The position numbers and the translations under genes are program-made. From the NCBI GenBank assembly GCA_001687465.1, contig LVLI01000350.1, positions 1 through 64,000 of the forward strand: a DNA stretch of 64,000 nucleotides, written 5' to 3'. Numbering within the stretch: the first letter of the stretch is position 1; the number at the start of each line of letters is the position of its first letter. This document shows positions 12,389 to 24,155 of this stretch, piece after piece. Source of the stretch: Halocafeteria seosinensis (lineage: Eukaryota; Sar; Bigyra; Bicosoecida). The notes beneath the pieces are model-generated. The model made no database searches, was not told the origin of the DNA, and worked only from the letters and a program-made list of their open reading frames with translations.

Positions 12389-13213
12389 TCAAACACTGAA
12401 CGATCTAGCAGCTTTTGGCGGCACGGTGGTAAACTTGATCAAAAGGTAGGGAAACAAAATCGTAGAGAATATCGCTGTACCGAAGAACGTGTTAACTGGG
12501 AATTGCTGCCACCACTTCTCCCAGTCCAGTGGAGTAACCACACTTCCCAACCAAGCACCAATTACTCCCATAAACGCAGTTAGGATGATTAAAGGGCTAT
12601 CTTTCGGCGTCCAATCTTGCCTGGAAACGAGTGGGTGCCCTTCGTCTTTAGGGTCGATTTGATCATGGTGCATATCGGTAATCGCCTGATTCAGCCACTT
12701 CACGACGTTGGGCGTCTCAACACCACAAGCGCATATACTAGCCGCCATCTGTACAGAATGCGTCCACGCCCACATGAGGGTATCCACGCGCATGGGGGTT
12801 CCAAATAAGAAGGCCAACACGAGGAGAATGCCTGTAAGCTGTCCGCAACTAAGGGCGAACTCCCGGCTCTGTACAAGCTTCCTGGAACTGAGACTGGCTC
12901 CCCCGTAAATTAACACCGTCTGTCCGAGAAGTGTCAAGGACGTGGCCAGAGTCCGTCGCGTTCCCGATGAGAAGTAGTCTTCGTCTTTCCATTGTTGCCT
13001 GCGGAAGATTGCAAGCAAGGTGTCAACCAAGCACCACGGATGTATAATGAGGCACATACGAGATCCAGCAGAGAATGTACCAACCACTGGTGGCTGTCGC
13101 CACCAGTGTGAGAAGTCCCCGTTTGTTCCGGCTATTTCTCCATGACAACGATGGCGAAGGAAATGGAAACATATTGCACGTACTTCGTAAGGAGTTGACG
13201 CGTGACAATCCAT
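12389..13213 (-). CDS. PIGF: PIG-F/GPI11, GPI ethanolamine-phosphate transferase subunit
   Basis: PIG-F is the small ER membrane subunit that stabilises PIG-O and PIG-G, which add ethanolamine phosphate to GPI anchor precursors. The hallmark near the C-terminus is clear: GAWLGSVVTPLDWEKWWQQF, matching the family GAWxGAxxxPLDWxxxWQ motif. Upstream are the GTPMRVDTLMWAW segment and several hydrophobic helices. I favour a 90-bp first intron with GTACGT donor: exon 1 13213-13184 (10 codons), exon 2 13093-12389, giving 244 residues (human 219). Reading straight through is also open and would give 274 residues. Together with ALG6, SRP72 and the GT7 enzyme it is one of four secretory-pathway genes in the window. 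Confidence 0.8.
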   Translation of the reverse strand: MDCHASTPYEVRAICFHFLRHRCHGEIAGTNGDFSHWWRQPPVVGTFSAGSRMCLIIHPWCLVDTLLAIFRRQQWKDEDYFSSGTRRTLATSLTLLGQTVLIYGGASLSSRKLVQSREFALSCGQLTGILLVLAFLFGTPMRVDTLMWAWTHSVQMAASICACGVETPNVVKWLNQAITDMHHDQIDPKDEGHPLVSRQDWTPKDSPLIILTAFMGVIGAWLGSVVTPLDWEKWWQQFPVNTFFGTAIFSTILFPYLLIKFTTVPPKAARSFSV

Positions 13214-13452
13214 TGTGAAATGGACATTTTATTATGCAACCTTTTTCACAATGGTTGACAAACTATCCAAAAATGGCGTAAGTTTCAAATATCATTAACA
13301 TACATTTCTTCAATTGAACACGAGCCATACTGATTCACACATTGCTTGTGTGAACGGCTGCTCTTATTATTAATTCAGGACTACTGATCTAGTCGAAAGC
13401 TCCACTCGAAAAGATCATTTTCCTGCAGAAATTCGGTTGCTCGGTGAATCTA

Positions 13453-15003
13453 TCACTGAATGGGTGTGTGAACGGGCGACCTTGCCCTTGATGATGTTCG
13501 CTCCAGGTACGAAAGGTGATCCTTTACTGACTGTTCATCAGGAACGGGAGGATACTTGCTCTCGAAGTATCCTTTTTGCCACGGCGCATTTCCATCTTTC
13601 GAGGACGACTTTACGGTTAGCTCATCGTAGTACGTCGTATCTTCTAGCAACGCAACAGGCCTCAGCGGTATGGCCGAACGAAATGTCGAGTTTGTGAAAG
13701 GACGCGATCGGTGCAAATCGGCAGGACTTGTCGTACTTCTCTCCAGAGTGGAATCGTCAGTACGGCCTGTGTGTGGTGGTTTAGACTGACGGGTGATGCC
13801 TGAAATTGCGCTTTCACTTCGGTGCATAGAGAGGCCAATCTGCGACTGAGAGGTTGTCATCCGACCCTTACTGGATGTATGTAGTCTGCTCGAACTCTTT
13901 GAATGGCCCAAATGCCCCTCAAACTGGCCAGACCCCCCTACCGAAGTCTGCGAAATAGCAACTCTACCTCCCATTCTGTTCCCCCCAGAAGACTTGCGAG
14001 GATGTCTCAAACTTTCTAGTATTTCATCTTCTCTCTCTTCTGCTGGGCACGGCGCAGTGATTGAGCGAAGTGCGGATATCTCGACCCTTGGTTGAGGTGT
14101 CCCCTCTCGTGTACGAACATACTGTTCAAACGCGGTATCTAGCTTCGTATCACTCTGTGTTTGGGGCTTCGAGTCCGATAATTGGAAGCTCAAGTCTTCA
14201 GGTTGCAAGGCACTTTCAAATAGCTTCAACTCGTAGGCGTCATTCAAAGTCTTGGTCAATTTGGCTTTACTTGTAGCCGACCGCTGCTTGCGAAGTGAAG
14301 TCATACGAAGACTTTCTCGCTCAAAAGGGCCGACATATCCCTTCTGTCTCGATGCCAGCTTCTTTCTTGATCGCCGTGTTGAGTTCAGCGCATCCCGTGT
14401 CAGTTGAGTAGTATATGTGTCTTTTTCTTTCAAAGAAATTTGGGACTCAGATCTCCACATGCCCTTCCCTTCTAAGTTGGGGTTCACAGGCATCTCTTGA
14501 AGCCTCTTCAGAGGATTCTTCTGTAGGGACATGTGAAGTCAGGTTCATAGCGCTAGGATACGAAAATTTCACGTGTTTAAACACCCCAGAGAGATACTTA
14601 CAGAACTTGCATCTAGCTTAATACTTCTACCAAACACGTCTGTTGTTACTGGTCTACTCTTCGGAAGAACCTCTGTTCTATAGTTAAACGAATATTCCTT
14701 CGGGGCAAACTGAAGCAACAACAGAAGAAAAGACGATCCACATCATACCGCCTCTGGCTTAGCAGGCATCGTCGATTCGTCACTTACCTCTAGAATTCTA
14801 CTGCTGTAGCGTTCACATTTATGATTGGGATTCGTCTCTGGGTTCCATTCCGGAGTCTTCGAGGGGTTAAGTAACTCAGATTTCCTCCGTAATATATCCT
14901 CTTTGGCTTTCTTGGCCCAAGGAGGAATATCCTCTCGATGGAACGCTCGTTCATTTCTGTCATAGAATGGCCGTAAGTGGACACTTCCAACGCGATGCTG
15001 CAT
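13453..15003 (-). CDS. Hypothetical basic protein, 463 aa, three exons
   Basis: I cannot name this protein. Exons 15003-14788, 14709-14602 and 14520-13453 join in phase 0 at both junctions. The N-terminal 110 residues look conserved and folded or peptide-binding (FHREDIPPWAKKAKEDILRR, then FAPKEYSFNYRTEVLPKSRP). The rest is Ser/Thr/Arg-rich and disordered, with one conserved-looking patch near the C-terminus (YYDELTVKSSSKDGNAPWQ, KGYFESKYPPVPDEQ). The short Pro/aromatic motifs are reminiscent of microtubule-inner or ciliary proteins, but this is only an impression. No membrane segment. Confidence 0.55.
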
Positions 15004-15652
15004 GGTAGTGCATACAAAGATGAAAGAGCGGTGAGTTGGTCTTTGGCATCTTATCGACTTTGTCTTTTCCAAACACAAGATACTACCCTTTAAAGAGGCA
15101 CAACTAAGGGGCTACGCATCAAAGTAAACAACGATGAAGTGCTGCGCGTACCTGAGCTCGCAAGAAGTCACTATGGGTCTGATTCTTTCCCTCCATAGCA
15201 ATTGAACCAGACCAAGTGTTCACTCGGGTGATTTCATTCCAAACTGTTGTCTATGAAAGGAGCATTGAAAATTCACTGTGGGACACGTATTGCTACGGAA
15301 TGAGAGGTAATTACCGCTTATTGCGCGCGTTATTTTCTGTACAGCCGCTACTCCCCTATTAGACGCCGGAAGTCTCCCTAAAAGGATGCTACCCACTTAA
15401 CACATGCATACCGTACAAATACGCTACAGGGAGCTACTGTTTGCCACCAATATAGGCATCAACAACGCAAACGGAGGTTGTTAACAGTAACTTCAAGTTC
15501 ACAAGTACGCCTGCGAATTCCAATGCGAACGAAGGTACAGGAGCAAATGAGCGCAAGTAAGTCATCTACTACAATGTTACAGATGTCATATGTGTGTATT
15601 TAGAGGTGATGTTCGAGGCGCTGTAGAAAGATATGGATGAGATAGAAGCTAT
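15004..15652. other. Intergenic, nothing recognised
   Basis: About 650 bp between the start of the basic hypothetical protein and the stop of eL6, both on the minus strand. It should contain the promoter of the former and the 3'UTR of the latter. I found no tRNA, snRNA or ORF that I can support. Confidence 0.4.
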
Positions 15653-16800
15653 TTAGAAGTTCATCTCATGAGGCTTATCGTTCTTTCGAAGACTGAACAC
15701 ACTCGCCAAGTAACTCTTAGTCATGTCATCGAGATTTCCCAATAACTTCGAGTCCACTTCGTCTTGCAGTTTCTTACGCTTGTCGTCGATCTTAGGTTTC
15801 TCACCAACTTGGTTTAAGAAGAATTGCTCTTCACTCTGCTTCTCGTGTCTCTTCTTGGGGGCGTTGAAAAGTGCGTCGTTTACTTCGTTCGGTACCTGCA
15901 CTCCCTTCAAGTCTACCTTTGTGGAAGTGCCAATAACGTAAGCTTGGTTAATGCGGCGTAACGGACAGCCGTTCAGCTTAAAAGGTCCTGCATCGTTAAG
16001 AAAACAAGAACACGCGGGTGAGTGTTCACAAAAAAATCTTCACGGAGCCAGGTGACAGGGCTCGTGCCTCCCATTTCCCTCAGCTCTCATAATCTACTAC
16101 GCTCACGAGAAATGGAAGAGAGGCCGCAGCGACCAGCTACACATGTAAAACATGTTTCACTCAATCACTCGACAGGTCAACTTTCCTGGAAAACCAGGTA
16201 TAGAGACCATGTCGCTCTCCCTTGGCATCTTCACGGAAAACTTATTCTTCCTAGGGAAACACTAAGGCCATTGGGAGCAGCCAATTGCAAGATTTCTATT
16301 TGAAAAAACCTACCTGTTACTAAGAGCAATCCAGAATCCAGCTGTTTCAAGAAGACTACACGGCGTCCACGGAAACGACCGGCCAGGACAATTAGCACAG
16401 AGCCAGGCGTAATGGTGCTGCGCAGTTTTGTCTTCTTAGGGGTGAAGTTGCGGTTGAGAGGCTTGGGTTCGTCATCAGCAGGGTAAAATCTGCAATGTAC
16501 AATATAGGAAATGACAATACAATGTCATGCACACCCGTCATCCTCTCGAGTCAGCCCTTGGTTCAAGCAAGCTCTCGTAAGCAAGCCAGCCAATCAAAAG
16601 ACCCACAACAGAGGGGTACAGAGAGAGAAGAGGAGCATCACATACCTGCTTCTGATGGCGGTTGTCTTCTTCTCCTGCTTGGGATGAGTCTTCTTCGTAT
16701 GTAGGAACCTCCCAGTCTTCTTAAACATGCGCCCTTTGGGGATGGCATTGATCCCACGGACCAATTCGCGGTTACGAGATGTTCCTTTGGCGGGAGGCAT
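15653..16800 (-). CDS. RPL6: 60S ribosomal protein eL6
   Basis: eL6 is a structural protein of the large cytosolic ribosomal subunit. Exons 16800-16646, 16489-16314 and 15987-15653 join in phase to 221 residues. Diagnostic segments are [20 protein letters not shown] (KOW-like fold), [19 protein letters not shown] with STKVD following, and the terminal [13 protein letters not shown], all typical of eL6. The N-terminal extension is basic and short. The upstream region carries a 5'UTR intron annotated separately. The gene is divergent from MCU. Confidence 0.96.
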
Positions 16801-16813
16801 TTTGTCCTTCTAT

Positions 16814-17027
16814 CTGTGGTGATATACACAAAATACACGAATTAGAGCTGTATTGTGGCAGCAATGTCAATGGAGCGCTCCTGGGAAACAACAAAAAGGG
16901 TCGAGGGAGCCAACCCCAGGGATAGCAAGGGGGCCGCAACGACAGGGGGCAACCGGGGCCAGAGACCCCGCTACGTCAAGTGGGTCAGTGAGAGTTTAGG
17001 TCCCTCAAAATGACGTTTAAAGCTTAC
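16814..17027 (-). other. Long GC-rich 5'UTR intron of eL6
   Basis: On the minus strand a GTAAGC donor at 17027 and a CACCACAG acceptor ending at 16814 bracket 214 bp. The acceptor lies 14 bases before the eL6 ATG. At 214 bp it is about three times the usual intron length here, and its middle (16885-16980) is clearly more GC-rich than the neighbouring introns. Ribosomal-protein introns often host snoRNAs. I see a CTGA (box D-like) word and an ACA near the 3' end, but no convincing box C, so I only mark it as an intron. Confidence 0.6.
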
Positions 17028-17393
17028 CTTTCCAATCGGAATACACACAAAGAGAAACTAAAGTGTCCTCTCTTCACCACTCTATATCGAAATATAGATT
17101 ATCACGCTGGTGAGGTTCGATAAAGGGTTATCAAACAGCGCCTCTCGGTAGGGTATCCGAGGGAGGAAGCCCGACCAGACACGACAAACTTTTCTGCTAC
17201 TGTTCACTGCCACCAAACTTCAACTTCAACCTGAGGCGGGGAGGTATGTTCACGTCGTTCCTATGACATGGATGCGTTGATGATGGAGGCGTCTGTTCAA
17301 TCTATAGAGACATTTGATGAGAATATTCCTAGAGCGACTTTTGGATAGGACATGGTGTAGAGTGAATTGGAGATATCAACCGTTTGGTTGCTG
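17028..17393. other. Divergent promoter, eL6 / MCU
   Basis: About 370 bp between the eL6 first 5'UTR exon and the MCU start, shared by two divergent genes. No TATA box or other element stands out enough to annotate. Confidence 0.4.
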
Positions 17394-18966
17394 ATGGCCA
17401 TGCGACCACTGCGCCGGTTTGGCAACAAGCACCTGTATAGTAGGGTGATTTCAGCAAGTTGTACCCTCTTCTCTGGACAGATCTACCGCTCTCTTAGCTG
17501 GGCTGTAGACTCCCGACGCCAGTATTCGACCTACTTCAGTGGATCGTCTGTTCAGAAAACAACAGATGGGGCCAGCACTCCCAACACACAGGTTGGGTCG
17601 CCAACGGAGTCGTGTATCTATGATACAGTGGGGTCTCATTTTGTGATTGCTTTGAGTCCCCGAATACATCCTACTGACTTATATATTTACTCGCTTGCAT
17701 CAAATTGTGCTGTGACTGATCTAAAGGAGCAAATTCAGAACTCTGCATATCCCGGAAAACACCTGGAAATCTTGGATTCCCGTGGTAGTCCATATGCCAC
17801 ATTCGTCAAACTGAGGACACTTGTGGATGCCGAATGGCAGCTACAAATCGAAGATGAACTATTCCGATCGTTTAGAAGCTCAAAAGACTGTAAGTTGAAA
17901 CATAGGAGGAAAGAAGTACTCTACTTCCAATCACTTGTCTACGTCGCAGCGATTGTGCAACACTACGAATTGAAGCCCTCGCAAACCACATTGTTATCCC
18001 ACTTTGCTCAGTTGATAGGAAAACTTGAAAATGAGGGACGCTCGGAAATACAAGATGAGCAGTATATCGTTGAAAAGAATCAGACAATACCAATGACATG
18101 TCATTACCACGGTTCACAGGCGGAAAACAATTGGAACGAATTGGCTCTAAGTCTCCTTGAAAACGAGAAGAAAATATGCCGCGCAGTTTCAAACAGAACA
18201 TTCTGTAATGCTCTCGTAACCAGTGAAGAGCTCTACGATATCATTGATCCTCATAATAGTTCTTTAGTAAAAAGACTTCAAGAACTGGAAGAGGAACTGA
18301 AGGGAATCGAAGACGAAATACGGGAGAGGATTGCAGTTTCACGTCAAGTATCGGAGAAAGCACAGAAGCAGCTACAACTGGCATCCTATGGATTAGGGAG
18401 TTTTATGGTTGGGCAGGTATGTTACGGTTCAATTTATTGGTGAATGAAGTGTAATCTAGGGGTAGGGTAGTGTGTTGCCTTGTCGTGCAGTGGATTTTCA
18501 TTTTCAACACTGTTTTTTACCAAGTAAGTACCATTGGAATTCCAATGATATGGAGAATTGAAAGGCTAGGATGGCTTTGCTTATGCAGACTTCTTGGGAT
18601 TTTATGGAGCCCATATGCTACTTCATTGGAGCAACCTACGCTATCGTCGGTTACTCTTTTTATATGGCTACGAAAAAGGAACCGGAAAATTCTAAGGTGT
18701 GGACTCAGCTTCTTACTGCAAGAAGAGAAAAGGTCTATAGAAAACTTTTCAGTGATTCTACGTAAGTGATACGCTTTTGTTCTCTTTTTGACATAATTTC
18801 TCTCCCGTACTTTGGAAGATGATGCAACCACAGGAAGAGTCTGGGCTCATTTGAGGAGGAGACCGAGGACCTTCGCAACAAAGCAGAATCGCTCAAATTG
18901 AGAATGCGTCTATTAGACTTTAGGCTTTATGGAAGTAATTACTATAAAACGAACTTGGCAACTTAG
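17394..18966 (+). CDS. MCU: Mitochondrial calcium uniporter, pore-forming subunit
   Basis: MCU forms the Ca2+-selective channel of the mitochondrial inner membrane. Exons 17394-18416, 18491-18523, 18589-18761 and 18834-18966 join in phase to 453 residues. The start is the first ATG in frame and gives a basic presequence (MAMRPLRRFGNKHLYSRV). A coiled coil follows (about residues 295-330), then TM1 (GLGSFMVGQ plus the 33-nt exon WIFIFNTVFYQ). The selectivity filter is WDFMEP (about 355-360), matching the family WDxxEP with its Asp and Glu. TM2 (ICYFIGATYAIVGYSFYM) and a charged C-terminal helix complete it. The spacing from the conserved Gln to WDxxEP equals that of human MCU, which decided the splice choice. 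No MICU or EMRE gene is in the window. Confidence 0.94.
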
Positions 18967-19126
18967 CTTCAATCACCTCCTCGGCTTGCTCGTCATCGTG
19001 TGTCAACCGTGATGCCCACCGGGAAACCATCAGTAGTTCGGGTGGTTCCCTTCTGTTACGAAGTTCCTTAGCACAGTGTTGCACTGTTATCACTGCTAAC
19101 TTAGCAGGCTTACTCATGGTCTGCAT
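18920..19126 (-). CDS. Possible small hypothetical exon or gene
   Basis: A minus-strand open frame encodes a coding-like charged peptide (MSKPAKLAVITVQHCAKELR at its start, ending SFYSNYFHKA). A CATGCAG acceptor sits just before its ATG, so it could be an internal exon of a gene extending toward 19490. It overlaps the last 47 bases of MCU on the opposite strand. I recognise no family; it may be chance. Confidence 0.2.
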   Translation of the reverse strand: MQTMSKPAKLAVITVQHCAKELRNRREPPELLMVSRWASRLTHDDEQAEEVIEAKLPSSFYSNYFHKA

Positions 19127-19516
19127 GGTAGACCATTGATAGTATTATTCCCTGGCGGAAATCCCTGTTAGTGGTTTCAATGTACTTCTTCGGTATGCGA
19201 CGTTGTTGACTGGGAACCAATCCCAGAATGGTTTCCATATGATTCTTTAACCCGGTGCTGAAATCTAATTTGCATTATCCAAAGTTTGAATTGACACTTT
19301 CTACGCAGCCGTTATGAATACTGTTGTGATGCTCAGAAGTTGAGTAGATTCACAATCATATGTTTTGATGGCGCTATTGTTTCCATTCAGAACCATATCA
19401 AGACCAATACGGAACGATATACCACATGCTCCTTCGTAACTTTGGAGAATACACGCGAGACTATGAATTAGTGTCGCATTTGTCGTCACTTTGAAGTATT
19501 GTGTCCGTTTGCAACT
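18967..19516. other. Intergenic between MCU and kelch gene
   Basis: About 550 bp separating two plus-strand genes. Apart from the doubtful minus-strand peptide at its left edge I see nothing supportable. Confidence 0.35.
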
Positions 19517-21727
19517 ATGAACAAAGAAAGTATTGAATTCAAGCGTCTACGCACAGATGGCGCTCCTCCCTCCGCACGTTATGACCACACGATGACCCAA
19601 ATGGGTCCCTATTTCTTTGTATTCGGCGGTCAGTGTGGTGGCTTCAAGTCCAACGAACTATGGGCGCTCGACACCGTTGCATGTCGTTGGAGAACGGTCA
19701 CCACAAATGGAGATATCCCTGAGCCAAGAGCAGGTATGTGTACAACTTGGCATGTCCTATTGCCCAGAACGCTTAGAGCGAAGCTTCCTGATCATTCAGG
19801 ACACACTGCTTGGTGCTACAATAACTGGCTGTACATTCACGGAGGGGAGGTATCGAAAACGCGGAATGTCAAGATCGACAAAGAATCAACTTCCACTTCG
19901 CGCCCACCAACTGAGAGTTACGAGACAGGGACGTTGATAACTGAGATCTCACGTTTACCCTCAAAGGTAAACGGAAGAAGACTTTCCCTTGGAAAGGCGC
20001 ATGAGACTCTGGCTTCCACTGTGGTTGATGATTGCTTTGTGCTCAACCTAGGTAAGGCGTACGAGATGAAAGTATCAGCGTGAATTACCTGATCCGCACT
20101 GTTCCGTGTCAGATACTTTTGCATGGAAGCGCATCAACCATGCTCTCCCACCTCTGGCGCGCAAGTACCACTCCACTCAAGTAGTTTACGTCCGAAAGGG
20201 TTGCTTTTCTGACGACAGTATGTTTTCGCAAGAAGAGCTCGTTCCGTGCGTGGTAATGTTTGGTGGAAAAGTTGATACCAGGAAGGAAGTCACAGGGGAA
20301 ACCTATCTCTACGTTCTACCCGATGGTAAGGACATATCGCCAGCAAAACTTCCAGCGTGACTCATCGCACGTACTACTAAATGCAGACGTAGCGGAGTCT
20401 CTCGATACGCGATGGATAGCCTTGACAAATAAGGGCAACGTCCCATGTGCCCGATATCGGCATGCTGTTGCAGGGATAAGTGATACTGCAAGTCTTCTAG
20501 CTTCGGATGTAACCGGGAAACGCACAGTAGGCTCTTCTCAGATGCTTCTCTTTGGAGGAGCAAAGGACTCGACACACTTCCTTAATGACTTGTACGCATT
20601 TGACGGGAAGTCGGCCTCTTGGCGGATGCTTAGTCCTTCAGGAAGACCTCCAGACCCCCGCATGGGTCACGAGATGAGCGTAGTTCACCATGGTGAAACG
20701 AATGCCACCGTAAGTCGTCTGAAGGAGGTTACCACTAACATAGCAACCCGACAGTTACTATTTGATTCCTTTACAGACCTTGGTTGTATTCGGTGGTACT
20801 TGCTATGATGAATCCCGAAACGCTTACCTCTATCCAAAAGGGTTTCACCTTCTGAATTTACGTACGGTACACGTTGGGATCATAACACGTTTGCAGAAAA
20901 GTAAATGTCTCATTGTATATTGTACAGGAACAATGGAATGGTCGGAACCGGAGTTAACTCATATGTATCCCGTGCCTCGAGCATTCTTTGCTATGCACAC
21001 TATGTATGACGAAGTAGCTCTAGAGGCTCTAAGAACAGAAAACGACGACTTGGATAGTAAACAGTTTCCACATATTCGTAAAAATACTATTCAGTCCGCG
21101 GCAGACCATGTAGACTCTCTACTACCTTTGGCGAAGAGCGGAAAGGGGAAAACGGTAAGTCCACAGTTTCCAACGGTGGATCCGATATTCCTGGGAAACA
21201 CCAGTGACTCGACCCTACTGATATTCGGTGGAATAAATAGCGTACATTGCGATAATACTTCCTGGGTTGGCTGCTTTGATCCACGAGATGTCATCGAGTC
21301 GTCATCATTCAATGCCTCAACTGTTACATTGAGCTCCCAAGGTGGTTTCATGGACTTCCAGAAAGAAAAAGTAAAGCTTTCTGCGCGTATTGATATGTGG
21401 CAGCGGAGAGCACTCGGAGCCGAAGAGGAAAGCGAAAAGCTTCGTAGAACCGTCGCACAGCAAAGGCAAAAGATCGAAGAGCTGCAAGCCTTACATGATA
21501 ATGCAAATTTCGAGAAAGAGTCTGCTCATCGCGAGAAGGTCAAGAGGTTGGAGGAACAATTGCGAGAGTGTCAACGCGAACTGGCGAAGACAATTCACAT
21601 TGCTTCACTCAATGAGGCCCTTGAGAATGCTTGCATCGACCACGTCAAAGATACGTGCATAAGCAAATCTCTAGAGGCTTCTATACAAGAAGGGACCTCT
21701 CTCGGGGCGTTCAAATACCCACGTTAA
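19517..21727 (+). CDS. Kelch-repeat protein with C-terminal coiled coil
   Basis: Kelch repeats build a beta-propeller for protein binding. Six exons (19517-19733, 19800-20051, 20113-20325, 20387-20709, 20777-20861, 20928-21727) join in phase to 629 residues. Repeat blades are visible as ARYDHTM...FFVFGGQCGG, PRAGHTAWCYNNWLYIHGGE, CVVMFGGKVD, MLLFGGAKDSTHFLNDLYAF with PRMGHE, TLVVFGGTCYD, and LLIFGGINS. The first kelch intron removes 66 bp in frame and restores PEPRAGHTAW. The last 120 residues are a charged coiled coil (RIDMWQRRALGAEEESEKLR onward). Propeller plus coiled coil is a common scaffold design. I cannot assign a named orthologue. Confidence 0.87.
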
Positions 21728-21738
21728 GGTAATTCTCG

Positions 21739-24155
21739 TTAGTCGTTCGCGGGCAGCTTGGTGGATTCGTTCGGTTCGAATGTTGTTGCACTAGAATTGA
21801 AACTCTTGCTTGCAAGCAATCTCCTCCGCGCAGCGACGAACTGTAGCTGATGAGCCCAGTCCCATGGTGGTGTTGATACTGTGAATCCTTCCTGAGATTG
21901 CTCTTTCTGTGGGGACATCTGCGTCCCGGACTGCTGTAGTTGCGCTCTCAACATGAAGTTATGTACTAATTTCTTCGACCCCTCGGACGAATCGGATTCA
22001 GAGTTGTACAGATCGAGTACGTTTCCGAAAAACATCTTGATCTTTTCGGTGTAGTTTGTCTTTTCAGGGGGGATTATACCTTTGCTGCGTGACATATATA
22101 CTAAAGCTATCCTTGATAGAGCATCCAAGAATTGATACCTATCCAGAGAGTACTTCCCGTTAGGATCCGCGTCATCTGGTACCACTAGCGGTCTGGACAA
22201 TATCTTCGCGGGGATAATCTTTTTCAGACTTGTCTCCGAGAGAGGAAGCGCAAGAGAATTGTTCTGCATGTACAATTCTCCGGGTGCTAAAGCTAGCAAT
22301 GAACGGTGTGCCTTGTGTAAAGTTCGGATTTGGTGTCTCCTGACGTTGTTCGACCGTTCAGCGTATTGGGGCCCACTGAGCAAGTGGTCAACTGTTCTAT
22401 AGTTTTGCTTTGTGTTTTCCACCAATACGGGAAGGTCTCCTGAGGTTACGCAGCAAAGGATTGCCGTGACTTCCCTGTGAGAGCATTTTGTTGGGTGAAC
22501 CACGTTGAAATCTTCGAGAAATCGCCTGAAATCGTTTTCGGAAATCCTGCTGTCTTCGGGTGGGAGTTTATTCAATGTCGATTTAATAGCAACAAGGTCA
22601 GCTTTTGTTGGTTCAGTACGAGCGTTATCAATAAGTGTGATCTTTTTCTCTTTGGTAAAGTAGAGGACTTTCTTCGTTGACTCAGTCTCTAGTCTCCGAC
22701 TTCTTCTTGCACTAGTATTCTTAGAACCTTTTGAAAAGAAGCGGATCCCGGAGTAGTGCATAAACAAAGAATACAAGGGCACCAAAGTCAGGTAGTGGCC
22801 ACCAAGTGCTGACACCCTTATCGGCCGGTTGGCTAGGAGAGGCCATGTGCTTTGAACAACCTCGAATTCCCCGACATGTGCAGTTGGTGATACATGAAGC
22901 GCTATCAGTCGACTAACATCTGGATGGGAATCTCTCGGCGTGGCTGTCTCCGAGGCTAGTGTTCGACTGGTTGGAAGCATGGACAACCGGCGTTCCGCTT
23001 TTACCGTAGGAATTGCAAGTTTAGTTTGCGTATTCCAAATATCCTTGGCGGCTTCTTGAACCAGTGTCAACAGTTCCTCGAGCGCTTCCTGTATCTCCAC
23101 ACACGCTTCCTTGGGGACTTCTCGGACAGACACTGTCTCACTTGGACTATTTAATCCTTCGACAAAGACTCTCATGTCTTCCAGAATCACAACTGCGGCA
23201 TGTTGATACGTTGCTGTCCATTTCCTCGAGTTGATCGAGTTCGATGCTTTAGTGTACATGTCTCGAGCATGATCTAATTGCCGTTGTAGATGCCTTGGTT
23301 CCTGGAGCACAAGCCCCACTAGCTGTAATTTTAGTGTTGCTAAAGTCAGATCTGCAAGGTTAGTGCATCGACAAAGAGCCGAGAGCAGGTTTCCTTGAGT
23401 TCTCAGACTACGTACAATGGTGCTGGCCGAATAGGCGGACGGCAAGCTGATAAGCAGCAGTTCCATCCTTGAGAAGTGGCATAGCACAAGCTTCCTTTAA
23501 ACTCGAAACTATGTCAGCAAATTTAGGACTAGCTAGAATAGGAGTTGTCTTAATGAGTTGATAGACCGTATACCAACCGTAGGCGCGACTGTAGTGCAAG
23601 TCACCGAAAAAGTATCCCCATAAAAAACATTATCATTTGTGTAAGCCTGTACCTTTTTCTCATGTAGAATAGCGTTTGATCAGAGGGGACTTTTGATTCA
23701 GTTGGCTGAAGTCGGTTCTCTGGTCTTGCACAGGTTTCTGGTCCCTCAGAGGTGGACGGCGGTAAGGGGTGGCCACCAGTGGAAGCCATGGCGCGTGCAG
23801 ACGTTTCTAGCGTGCAGGCGCTCAAAATATCTTCCAACGCTCTCTTTACTTGTCTAATTACTCTTGGGATTCGTTGGCCCTCCATTACTGTTCCAGGAAG
23901 CATCACAGCTCCATAAAAGTGCTTCGGAGCACGTCCATCGGGACCAAAGAGCTGTTTCCACGGCTCCTCCCACTCTTCTTCACGGAGGGATTGTTTCGTT
24001 TCATGCTCTTCTTCATCACATGTCTTGCAATGTGCCGGAGATGAAGGCTGATATTTGTCTCTTGTGCTGTTAGCAAGTCTTTGCTCCGCCGTTTTTCGCC
24101 ATTCCCTGGCAGCCTCCACTGTATCACTCAGTGAGTTGATGCGTCCCACTTGCAT
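21739..24155 (-). CDS. Hypothetical protein, 762 aa, with EF-hand-like loop
   Basis: I do not recognise a named family. Exons 24155-23653, 23588-23416 and 23351-21739 join in phase at both junctions. The protein is mostly helical and soluble. A loop DADPNGKYSLDRYQFLDAL near residue 650 resembles an EF-hand calcium loop, but Arg replaces the usual Glu at position 12. A second helical pair (ADLVAIKSTLNKLPPEDSRI) may be a degenerate partner. Such degenerate EF-hands occur in ciliary scaffold proteins, but that is only suggestive. Its stop lies 11 bases from the kelch gene's stop, so the two genes converge tightly. Confidence 0.6.

Noticed and set aside
18571-18588. ATG at 18571 as an alternative start or exon extension in MCU
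   Set aside because: It breaks the spacing to the WDxxEP filter; the acceptor ending at 18588 matches the family spacing.
21150-21169. GTAAGT...CACAG pair inside the kelch gene
   Set aside because: It would be a 12-bp intron, too short, and the frame reads through.
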